This document shows positions 54,290 to 64,000 of a DNA stretch of 64,000 bases, piece by piece. This DNA comes from Mimachlamys varia. Lineage: Eukaryota > Mollusca > Bivalvia > Pectinida > Pectinidae. The stretch covers positions 1,054,001 through 1,118,000 of the forward strand of contig OX392538.1 in NCBI GenBank assembly GCA_947623455.1, in the 5' to 3' direction. The first letter of the stretch is position 1. Every line of letters begins with the position of its first letter. Below the pieces are notes generated by a model. The model worked only from the letters and a program-made list of their open reading frames with translations. It made no database searches and was not told the origin of the DNA. Position numbers and translations under genes: made by a program.

Positions 54290-55250
54290 CAAAATTCGAT
54301 AAAACTTGAAAAAAAATATAAATGAAGGGAAGATTTATATTGAGACCCTTGCAATCACGAAAGAGAATAATACAAGGTGATTCAAAAGCTGAGCGTCGTC
54401 TGCTTCATGGACGACACTCGCCATGTACATGAACATCTTGGTTACATTCAGGTAAACGCCCAGTCATCAAAGCGAGAACGAGTCATCATTCTCAATCAAA
54501 ACTAAGCACATCCAACAACGTCCATCTTCATATCACATAAGGATACGAAATATTTCTCGATGAGCAAAAGATGGCGACCATACACCTTTCTCATAATTCT
54601 GTTCAGCCCGCATCTCTCGAATCCTTGTGTTGTTATTTTGTTTTCCAGCAGTCGACATCTGCACTACCACGAATCGCAATATTTAGAGCGAGCATTAGAA
54701 TAACGAATCAACTGCGACATGTAAACACCATAGGTCAGAGAAGCAGGGTTGTTACTATCAAGAAAAAGAAAGTTCACGATCGGAAAATTGAAACGTCACG
54801 TTTATCGTATAGCTTAGTAGTTACAGCTGTAGCTGTCCAGATCAGTCATAGTTTAAGTAGAGATCGGGGTAGGCAGTTAATGAATCCTTTATTTCATGTT
54901 CAGAAGGGTATAAGATCGACTAGGTCAGCAACCTTCTTGTTGCTTATAGACAATACCTCGTCGATATATCTGATAGTGAAACTAAAAGATTTGGCAAGGT
55001 ACCTATCCATAAGGCTCTTCCACAAATTCAGCCTCGTATGAAAATAAAACAAGGTCAGCTAAGAGTAGGACAAAGTTAATTCCCATGGGAATGCCAACAG
55101 TCTGTTGGAAAATCTGTCCTCCGAACTCAAAAAGAACATTACTATATCTTCTTCAGTAAATTTCATCTTAGCTTTTGTTGTGGTTTTCACAAAGTATGCT
55201 TAAAATAACTCACAGACGTACAGTATATATTTGTATTTTGTTTCCGCCTA
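54290..55250 (-). mobile_element. 5'-truncated PLE with 3' tail
   Basis: The minus strand carries the tail (54290-54480), then the reverse transcriptase C-terminal half (matching 61380-62060), including the palm region. A 156-codon plus-strand frame here is the antisense of that decayed gene. Its 5' side meets repeat B. Confidence 0.75.
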
Positions 55251-55289
55251 GGATCTGGTTATGCGGGTATGCATCCTATGCATGTCGCA

Positions 55290-55640
55290 GTTGATTCGTC
55301 CTCCTAGGACTCTTCAGTGATGCTAGCGGCCAAAATGTGTTAATCCAAAATGTCTAAACTAATGTAGAAGCAGAAGGGTCAGGTGCGTAAAACCCTTTAA
55401 TTTATGAATTTAGAAGTAAAATTAAACCAGTTCTGTATATTTCTAAATCGTTTATTACGAATATGTGTATATTATGTACCGTGCCACTACTCAAATGAGA
55501 TTAACTGTGGCTAATGAGGCTCCAGCCAACCTCGGGGACTAAAAAAATCCACCAGCAGAGTCTACTACCCCTATCATTAAATATGAAGTAACACACACAT
55601 TGCTGCACCTTTTAAATTTAGTAATAGATAGAGTATGCCG
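55290..55640 (-). repeat. Repeat B copy
   Basis: Complement of the shared strings, including 'agactctgctggtgga' also seen at 25285. At 55285-55305 a short PLE scrap 'catgtcgcagttgattcg' is fused to it. Confidence 0.65.
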
Positions 55641-55664
55641 AAAAACAGCAACCTCTCATATACT

Positions 55665-55830
55665 TTAGATACTTGGAATTACGTTTACTGCATGGCCTAT
55701 AGTTACTTTTGTCCAGTTGGTCACCTTTCTTAAGAATAGGTGTTACCTGAGCGTATTTTAGACTGTCGGTAAAGGTACAACTTTGACGGGAAAAAATTAC
55801 CAAGTTTGATAAAACACTGCTCATAGGGTA
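55665..55830 (-). pseudogene. Non-LTR retrotransposon (LINE) reverse transcriptase fragment
   Basis: The minus strand reads FTDSLKYAQVTPILKKGDQL then DKSNYRP, the fingers motif before domain 1 of LINE reverse transcriptases (Jockey/CR1/L2 style). The frame is lost both sides. Confidence 0.7.
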
Positions 55831-56660
55831 GACACATGATTTAAGATTAAGATTTAAGAAAAACTTTCCTTATTAGATACATTTTTTTGTATATTCTGGA
55901 TGCTCTGATGATTATCTAAGTTTGTGTTTTCTAAATACACTCTTTTGCAACATTTGCAAAGTGATCGTTAAAAGTTTCTCAAACAGTTTTCTGGTCTTAA
56001 CAGACTTTGTCAAAGAGAAGGATGTCGTTTTCCCCACTGACAGATTATTTTGAACGAAATGGCTTGATGGTAAGGTAGGGGTGTGTCTTGACGCTTCAAT
56101 AAGAATTGTGTTCTGAAAAATTGAGAACATAAAATAAGAAAACTTCGTCTTAAAACAGGTTTCTAGCATGTTCAGTTGTTACATGGCAATGCCCCAGCTA
56201 ACATATCAGCAACTATAGTCCAGTTTTTTAAGTCGGAAACGGTCAATGTATTACCACACCTTCCATTCAGCCTAGCCTTGCCCCGTGTGATTTTTTCTTC
56301 TTTCCGAAATAAGAAAATCCGTTTCTGATTAGTGTACCCAAAGAGGAGCATGAAAATTGTTTCAAAAGGTAGATTGAAACGCTGTGTTCAAGTAAACGGG
56401 GAATATTTGTGAAGGTAACTTAGAAAAAATGCATTCAAATTGTGATAAATGTGATAATTCGTTTTAGGAGTTATCTTCCTTGGACGAACGTTAAGGAAAC
56501 GTGTGTTGTACTAATTACTCTGTATTATTAATGAAAATGTTTAAGTTTGATCAAAACCAATATTGCCAGAATATGCTTTTACTTACCTTTAACAAAGGTG
56601 TAATTCATTTCTGTATGTAAGTTGCAAGATGATTCTTGATAATTGAATAAAATTGTGTGA

Positions 56661-57038
56661 TTATGCAAATTCAGTGGTACCATGCTTTTTGAGATAGGCT
56701 ATAACATAAAAGCAGATTATGATCGCTGTTCCAGGATAGTTTTCTACTGCAAGTTTAACAAAGCAAGCGACGACAAAAAGGTTAAACACAGATATAAAGG
56801 TAAGAACCACTACAAATACAATAGCCAGAGGCTCCTGCATAAGGGGTCGCCTGAAAAGGCTACTCTGATCCGTATTTTGTACGTGGTATTTAGTGCCAGT
56901 GAGTTGACTGGTTAGGTACACCATAAGCTCCTCAATAAGGTGTCGCCTGCAAAGGCTACTCTGGTAGCCTAATCCTGAGGCAAGACCTGGTACGGTATTG
57001 TGCGCTGTGGCACGGAGTGTTGTTCGACAGTAGGGCAT
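56661..57038 (-). CDS. Unrecognised small frame with two hydrophobic segments
   Basis: The last about 60 codons (MQEPLAIVFVVVLTFISVFN ... YLKKHGTTEFA) look like two membrane spans joined by a short polar loop. Upstream the frame crosses an imperfect about 39-bp tandem duplication (complement of 56830-56870 and 56928-56965). It could be the last exon of a minus-strand gene starting near 59830, but no connecting exons were proven. It may equally be chance. Confidence 0.2.
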   Translation of the reverse strand: MPYCRTTLRATAHNTVPGLASGLGYQSSLCRRHLIEELMVYLTSQLTGTKYHVQNTDQSSLFRRPLMQEPLAIVFVVVLTFISVFNLFVVACFVKLAVENYPGTAIIICFYVIAYLKKHGTTEFA

Positions 57039-57039
57039 A

Positions 57040-59780
57040 GTCAGCTCGGAGACAGGTGTACGTCGGAGCTGTTCATGGTCAGTTCGGGACTAGGGACGTG
57101 CCTGTAGCCGTGAGTGTCTGGGGCTGGCTAGGCTGTTGTGTGGTTGTCAGAGGTGGTTAAGTGTACGTCCAGGTGCAATATACATGGTTATTTGATTATA
57201 ATCTAAGTTTTTTTGAGAGGGGAGGGGAGGGGGCAGATTTAGAAATAATTAATATTGTATAGAATAAACTGATGATGTACTATAACTACACAATAAAGAT
57301 CAATTGTGCATGTTATTTTTCAATCAGTTTCCCATGTGTTACAAAAAATGTTATGGTTGTTAAAAAAGGGAATATCTTGGGTTACATCATAACTCATTAT
57401 GGTTATTTATTGATTTCATTTCAACATACCCTTAGGTTCAATAATAGAATTGATAACAACATGTAGCTTATAAAAAAGATATGTCAAATTACACTTGCAC
57501 CTGAATTGTTAAATCTTGTTAAATCTTGAAAAGTCATTTAAGATCATTTTCTTTGTTGTCAGACACTGCACTAAGTTGAGCTGTCAGTCCAAGATAACAC
57601 TCCAGACAGCAGTGGTCATGTAGCAGTACCACAGCCTTAGCCTGATATTGTATAAACTGTTGTCTAAGGTATATAATTCGTTTAGTTCTAAAGTTGAGTT
57701 AAACTTGAAAATGGAAAGATACGAAAATTAAACCACTTTTGCAATAAAAAGAACATTATACATATTTGTCAAATAATATTCATACACTGTAGATGTATCT
57801 ATCACATTGAGACGAGTTATCATTTATGTATACATGTACATTACTATGCAAGGTACTGTATTTTTGTTTACAATTTCAAATGAATTTCTTTTTTTTTTAT
57901 TTATTTTTTACTGAAACAGAAATACAGTAATTCAAGCCTGTCTTATCCTATCCCTGAATATTTTTCATACAATAACAGTTTCAAACCATTTACAAAGTCT
58001 TCTTGATCCAATGTTAGACAGGAAATATAAACTATGTGTATTGAGACAGGCTAATGTCATTTTTCTGATACTGAATATTTACAGAAAGTCAGAGCTGATC
58101 TTTTTTTAATTTATGGATTTTTTTTTTTAATTTCAGGAACATCGTTTGAATTGCAGAAAGCAGAAGCTGAAATCAAGGGGCCATAACAGTTTCATTTTTG
58201 TACAGTTACTATGGTATATAAACAAACACAGTTTTTAATTACATTTGTAACAATAACAAAATCCTGTATAATGATAACCAAATTCAATGACTTTTCAGGA
58301 GATTCAAAACAGATTCCAGGGATATTTGAAAATTTACATATGAATATACAAGATCCATGGAATATCATATATAATTAAAATGCTCTAGATCAACATTACA
58401 GTTCCTATTTGACTTTCTTACTATCAGGCTCTGCAACACTATTATAAGAGGAAAACCATAGTTAATATGGACTGAGGATACACTGCTGTTAATCTTAGAT
58501 TTTCTATGTTAAATCTGCAGTGAAGTATATATGCCTGATATGGGCTGACTATATCTTAGTTCTATTTATTTTGTATCATCTAAGGAAAACAAATACCTGA
58601 ATTACATAATATTGTCCACTTCAATTGTGTTTGTTTGTCTTTAAATGAAATGATAAGGAATGACCACACACAAACATGCCTCCCACCCAAACAAAAACAC
58701 ACCAAAAATGTGGTCATTCTTTTTTTACCATACTGTAGAGTACAAAAGAAAATTCTATGTGCATATTTATGATCAATAAGCAGTTTATTTTACACACAGC
58801 TCGTGATAAATGCCGATTCTGTTCTGTTCTGTACTGTTGAAAAATGTTTCCATATAAATTATAATAAGGTACTACATCACAGGGACCTGAACATTTGTTA
58901 CAGGTAGTAAGGTTTAGGTCCAAAATTTTAAACGGGGGGTGTTTAGATTAATTTTTCGATAAAATAAGAATGGCATCAAGGCTATAATTGATCTAACCCC
59001 CTCAAAATAAAAAAATCAAAATGACTCTATTTAACACCTTAGTTAGGTAAAAAAAACTAGCTGTGATAAATTCCCAGTCCCTGTGATGTACACGACCCAT
59101 TGGAAAACAACACCGGGTAATCATCAAAATGTACACTGCAGACATCTAACGGTTGTTGTTATCTGTTGCTTTTCTCCTGCTTTGGTACAGTACGAGTACC
59201 AACAGGCAACGGCTTTTGGCAGGGATCCGACTTGCCATAAGCATTCATTGTGACAAATTTCTTTAGGACTTTTTTCAGTGGTGTTTTTGAAAGTACAAAG
59301 GTGGTAATTTATGTGTGATTTATCAAGCATTTTTTTTTTAATTTATTTTGAAAAGAAAATAAGTACACCGTACATGTAAATGTATTTTGCAAAGATTAAT
59401 TCGTTTAGCTTTTCATTGTGTTTAGGAATAGATCAATACAATAAATTCATAATTCGTTGTTGTTAATCGTCCATATTAAGGTCACAGGGTTTAACCCAGG
59501 AATAGCATTTTACACAAAATCGTTTGTTGATTTTTCCCAAATATCATAAAATTGAAAAATATCCAATAACAATGAATACAAAAGTATAAGTGAATAATTA
59601 TAATATTATACGTGATAATGGTAAGATATAGGACATGATCAACATTCCAGTTTATGGAAAATTTATTCTTCATCTGCAATACATACCTGTCTATTCAATG
59701 ATGCGTATCTACCGGTAAGACGTGAAATATGTTTCGGGGTATTATGAACTTTGTTCGTTAAGATATAACCTTTATATACT
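57040..59780. other. Gene-poor stretch
   Basis: It holds a G-rich run at 57215-57235 and AT-rich sequence. A possible coding piece on the minus strand near 59180-59250 (MNAYGKSDPCQKPLPVGTRT) has no convincing donor. No known repeat was recognised. Confidence 0.4.
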
Positions 59781-59783
59781 TAC

Positions 59784-59830
59784 AATTTGATGACTCGCTC
59801 GACACCGTCGATGTCTGACACGGTCGCCAT
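59784..59830 (-). CDS. Candidate first coding exon of an unknown minus-strand gene
   Basis: The ATG at 59830 opens MATVSDIDGVERVIK, then a consensus donor (AAATT|GTAAGTATAT) at 59783. It has ordinary coding composition, unlike its surroundings. The PLE at 59898 begins about 70 nt upstream. No homologue is recognised from 15 residues. Confidence 0.35.
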
Positions 59831-59897
59831 ATGGGTGTTGAAGTGTTCTTGTGCAAGATAAGTATTTCTGAGAATGAAATAACTGATTCCGTGAAAC

Positions 59898-62110
59898 ATG
59901 AACACCAGTCCAACAGAATGCAGTGTTAAATTTGAAGACCTTATGGTCACTTTAAATGGACCATTGGGTATTCATCGTGTTCGTACCACACTATATTCAC
60001 TGCCTCGGACTGTGTTAAGAACACTGCAAACCACTCAAACAAAAACTGTTCCAGATGACCTGTGGAAACTAGCAACAAGGCTCCATAAGATAATTGATGA
60101 TGTGGCAGAAATTCGACTATTTAGGCCCGTACAAACGGACGGCCATGAGCCATCAGCGACTCAACATTTTATGAAAGTTGAATTTGCCAACAAGGGTATT
60201 GATGCCATTAACATCATCAATATCTTGCATCAAAAGTCTGTTCAAGCTAATATACCACCGTACTTCCGATATATAAGATCACCTATCGTTTCTTACAGTT
60301 TTTCTGTACCTATTGCACCGAAGCTTTTCAATTACATGCAAACACTGCAGCAGTTGAACATAGATGACCTTAGAATGACCCCTCCTTCAGCATGTTCATG
60401 TTCTTCATCCCCATATTGCTCTGGCCTAGCTCGACACATAGTAACTGGCAATCTGAAGATCATCCCCAACATAAAGCTACGGGAGCTTTTCATGAAAGGT
60501 CCTAAGTATCGCGAGACCCCATCAATCAAATGGAAAGTGAATTTCAAGATTCTTATGGACTCTGTGGAAGATTACGCTAGACAATGGGCTAAACGTAAAC
60601 ATGTTGAATTGGATTCACTTTCAGAGTGGGTTAAATCTATCAGGTCCTCTATTCAGAAAAGAATAAGCAGTTTGCGATACAAAATGAAAACTAAACACAA
60701 GTCGATCTTTCTTGACCCCAATGTTCGAACAACACTCAACGGCCTACATAACAAGTATGTGATTGTGTCTGCAGACAAGGCATCTGATAACTTGATCCTA
60801 GTTTGCAAACACTATTACATTCATTGTTTGCAAAAAGAACTGGGCCTGCTTGAGAACCAAGGTAACCCTACTTACGCATTAACCGTTTTTTCGAAAGATG
60901 AAATACTTTCCAATCATACATCAGTATTACAATCATTCAAAATACCCGTTAATGATAAAGACGCAGACTTACCTCGGCTATATTGGATACCTAAACTACA
61001 CAAGGATCCTTATAAGCAACGTTTTATCGCTGGCTCGTCTCATTGCTCAACCAAGCCATTATCAAAACTTCTTACTACCATTCTTAGTACCGTTAAATCA
61101 GGGCTTCAGTCTTATTGTGACACTGTATACTCCAGAAGTGGCATTAATGGGATGTGGATTTTGAAAAACTCAAAAGATTTTCTGATCAGTCTTGAGCACC
61201 CCCTTCTCAAAAATGTTTCGTCAATCAAAACATTTGATTTTTCCACCCTGTACACTACCATACCACATGCCAAACTGAAAGAACGTCTTCGGTCTCTCAT
61301 TATGAGAGCTTTCTTTTCCAAGAAAGGTGAACGACGATACAAATACATGGTTGTGAGCTATATTGGAGCATACTTTGTGAAAAACACAACAAAAAAGCTA
61401 GGTTGAAATATACTGAGGAAGATATAGTACAAATGATTGAATTCCTGGATGACAATATCTTTGTTGAGTTTGGAGGAAAGAATTTCTAACAGACTGTTGG
61501 CATTCCAATGGGCACTAACTGTGCACCACTTTTGGCTGACTTGTTTTTGTTTTCATACGAGGCTGAATTTGTCGAGGGGCTTATCAGGACGGGTAACAAA
61601 AACCTTGCAAAATCTTTCAATTTCACTTTCAGGTATATCGACGATGTGTTGTCTATAAACAACAAGAAGTTTGCTGACCTAGTCGATCGTATATACCCTA
61701 CTGAACTTGAGATTAAAGACACAACAGACTCTCCTACATCAGCTTCTTACCTCGATCATAATTTAAACTATGACCAACACGGGCAACTTACTACTAAGCT
61801 GTATGATAAAAGTGACGATTTCGATTTTCCTATCGTGAACTTTCCCTTTCTTGATAGTTACATACCTGCTTCTCCATCCTATGGTGTTTACATGTCGCAG
61901 TTGATTCGTTATTCTAGGGCTTGCTCTGAATATCGCGATTTTCGTGATACATATGTAGATGTCGACTGCTGACGAACAAACTTACGGCACAGGGATTCGA
62001 GTGGTGCAGGTTGATGAAGACTATGGGCAAGTTTTATGGTCGCCATCTTGATATCATCGAGAAATATTCTGTATCTTTGTGTGATATGAAGATGGACGTT
62101 TTTGAGTTTG
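59898..62110 (+). pseudogene. Penelope-like (PLE) reverse transcriptase, near full length but broken
   Basis: The ATG at 59898 opens 502 codons. The frame shifts at the A-run about 61390, a TAA lies at about 61487, and another shift is near 61950. Order: N-terminal region; CSCSSSPYCSGLARHIVTGN (Cys/His cluster, about residue 165-185); an RT0 stretch VIVSADKASDNLIL where many PLEs have DKG; PRLYWIPKLHK; motif A TFDFSTLYTTIPH (about 61230); motif B GIPMGTNCAPLLADLF (61500-61550); motif C YIDDVLSINN (61635-61665); and a C-terminal KFYGRHLDIIEKY block ending near 62110. No GIY-YIG endonuclease is seen at either end. The family call rests on the DK motif and the IPKLHK and GIPMGTNCAPL blocks. The permuted Naiad-like PLE group is possible. 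Confidence 0.75.
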
Positions 62111-62395
62111 CTTGTTAGTGTGTTTTCTTGTTGTGATGACAATGATGCCTCGGTTCTCATTTTGAGGATTGATGCTTACTTAGATGTGACCAAGATTTAC
62201 ATGGCGGGTGTCGTCGATGAAGCAGAAAACGCTTACTCTTCCGGCACACCTGGTCTTATTCTCTTGTGCTTTTACGAGAGTCTCCTTGTAAATCTTTCCT
62301 TTGTTCCTATTTTGCCCCTAGTTTAATCGATTTTGAGTTCGGATTATGGTTTTGTTGACGCTTTGGTATTCTCTGATTTTTTTTATATTGTAAAT
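62111..62395 (+). repeat. 3' tail of the main PLE (reference for all tail fragments)
   Basis: Runs from 'tttgcttgttagtgtg' through 'ggcgggtgtcgtcgatgaag' and 'ttccggcacacctggtct' to 'tttggtattctctgat'. At least eight independent fragments of it occur in the window, as expected if copies are primed from this end. Confidence 0.7.
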
Positions 62396-62639
62396 ATATT
62401 TAGCCTTGTTTATATATTATGGGGGTATCTTCTTTGACATCCATGCAACACTTTATAATCAAAGGCCTACATGGGTGATAGCTATGTTTTGAACATACAT
62501 CATATCATTTCACAAGTCTTGATCAATTAAAATTTTAATCAGAAAATATATGTTTTTCAAAATATTTTTTTTTTCGAAGAGCAGATAAACACTAGATAGT
62601 ACACAACGCTAATATTATGATAATATTTTATGATAATAC

Positions 62640-62965
62640 CATAACCACAGTTAATCTCATTTGCGTAGTGGCGCGTACATAATATACACATTTTCGTAGT
62701 GCACGATTTAAAATTATACACAACTTCTCTAATTTTACTTCTAAATTCATTAATCATAGGGGTTTTACGCACCTGACCCTTCTGTTTCTACGTTAGTTTA
62801 GAAATTTTGGATTCCTACATTTTGGCCCTTAGCTTCACTGAAGAGTCCTAGGAGAACGAAACAGCTGTATGATGCAGTTTAATTCATTTTTTCGGCATAC
62901 TGTATCTATTACTAAACTAAGAGGTGCAGCATATGTGTGTGTTACGTCATCTCTTTGATAACATG
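62640..62965 (+). repeat. Repeat B copy downstream of the PLE
   Basis: Near full unit from 'cagttaatctcatttgcgta' to 'tatgtgtgtgttacgtcat'. Confidence 0.7.
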
Positions 62966-63023
62966 CTTTTCAATGTATTATTATATGTTTTATTCTAAGA
63001 TATCAATATATACTTTTCTAGAC

Positions 63024-63290
63024 TATAACGACCGATTTTCAGATTCCCCGTGAGATTTCACTATATAACGACCATCTGTATAACGACCACCTGTCTAATG
63101 TGGCTAACGACCGGTAATTGTGGACCGACGGTCGCTAGTTCGCTTTCTATAACGACCGATTTTCAGATTCCCCGTAAGATTTCATTATATAACGATCATC
63201 TGTTTAACGACCACCAGTCTAATGTGGCTAACGACCGGTAATTTTGGAACGACGGTCGCTAGTTCGCTTCCTATAACGACCGATTTCCGG
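63024..63290 (+). repeat. 124-bp tandem duplication rich in TATAACGACC
   Basis: Units start at 63024, 63148 and 63272 (partial) with 'tataacgaccgattttcaga'. Each contains two to three further 'ataacgacc' copies and one 'ggtcgctagttcgct'. The style recalls pogo/Tigger ends, but no element border is visible. Confidence 0.75.
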
Positions 63291-64000
63291 TGAACATATT
63301 TTGATCTCACATTTGGCTGTCAGCCGTTCCGGTAACCCGTCGCACATGTACAGCTCCGTACAAAATGTCCGGTATTTGCGTACACGATTCACTAGTAGAA
63401 AATACTATAAATGTTGAAAATATGAGTTGTAAAACACATTGACTGAAGATATTATTATTTTATGACAAGTGAAAACTTTCCGGTGAGCCCATCACTGCTG
63501 CATCAGTTTTCGACAATATCCTGCATTTTGATTGGCTACTGATAGCGACGATCTAGGTTATTTCCTAACCTGAATAACGCGTAGTGCTTTCCAGTATGAG
63601 TGTAGTCATATGATACGATTGAACAGCGTTGCATCATTCGTGTTCACGTTTATGCAGGCCTGTTCGCGACCCGTGTGTTAGGCCGTAATCGTCAGAATTA
63701 CCGTCAATTCAGTACACTGCCGACTCTATCGATGTCTAGACTCACAGAGAAAACGTGGAAGATTAAGTCTTATGTAAGATTTAATTGAATAATTTATGAA
63801 TGATATTGCCGTGAAAACATCGTTTATTTCAATTATCAGTGCCTTCGCTGGTGTCAACAGATCTTCATCGTAACTCGCGCGAGGTGTCAATCAATGTCAA
63901 GCCTAATTAAGGAGGCATTGTGTTATGTTTTCAAAGTTTCCTACTCAAAGGTGTTTGTTTTATTAACCTTAAATGCCGACTCACCTGGTTAGTGCTATCA
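63291..64000. other. Right edge; no feature supported
   Basis: Slightly more GC than average, with CG dinucleotides (63300-63720). No frame or known repeat is recognised. It could be a promoter region of a gene beyond the window. Confidence 0.3.

Noticed and set aside
54571..55041. 156-codon plus-strand frame
   Set aside because: It is the antisense of a decayed PLE reverse transcriptase; the minus strand shows the homology.

Overview
This window is AT-rich animal genomic DNA. Genes are broken into short GT-AG exons, most of the sequence is intron or intergenic repeat, and there are tRNA-derived SINEs, Gypsy-type LTR elements, Penelope-like retroelement (PLE) pieces, MITEs and several minisatellites. 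A lophotrochozoan, most likely a bivalve mollusc, fits best. That is an inference from the repeat style and the single recognisable host gene; no species can be read from the sequence.

The only clearly recognised host gene is a CYP20A1-type cytochrome P450, present twice in convergent orientation. Copy B lies on the minus strand from 45373 down to 26953 in 11 coding exons, about 470 codons, with one frame change in exon 4. Copy A lies on the plus strand from 3665 to 12069 and shows only the equivalents of exons 5-11, all open and all with GT-AG borders. Both copies sit in the arms of a large imperfect inverted duplication: left arm about 836-15172, right arm about 21668-39690, spacer about 6.5 kb. 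Exon lengths and phases are identical in the arms.

The arms have diverged by private insertions. Copy A has a tRNA-SINE (2296-2796) and a 2.7 kb TIR element (5191-7875). Copy B has a 3.6 kb Gypsy-type LTR element in intron 9 (28269-31856) with a 4-bp target duplication, and a block of about 2.3 kb at 24505-26785. Two minisatellites inside the arms (25-bp GATC-rich, about 40-bp) differ strongly in length between copies. The spacer holds two 461-bp MITEs with TWA target duplications, a possible solo LTR and a rearranged PLE. At the left edge (1-836) a decayed Gypsy integrase on the minus strand begins where arm homology ends, so exons 1-4 of copy A may be lost or may lie beyond the window.

Right of the arm, 39.7-45.4 kb holds exons 4-1 of copy B with PLE fragments, a SINE and a foldback element in its introns. 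From 45.4 to 54.2 kb lies the 5' flank of copy B. It contains a direct segmental duplication (46720-47960 and 53320-54150), a 36-bp minisatellite whose every unit carries a consensus splice donor on the CYP strand, and a 2 kb, 27-bp satellite with higher-order structure. From 54.2 kb to the end are PLE copies, including a near full-length but broken reverse transcriptase gene at 59898-62110, a LINE fragment, a possible first exon of an unknown minus-strand gene at 59784-59830, and a 124-bp tandem duplication near the right edge.
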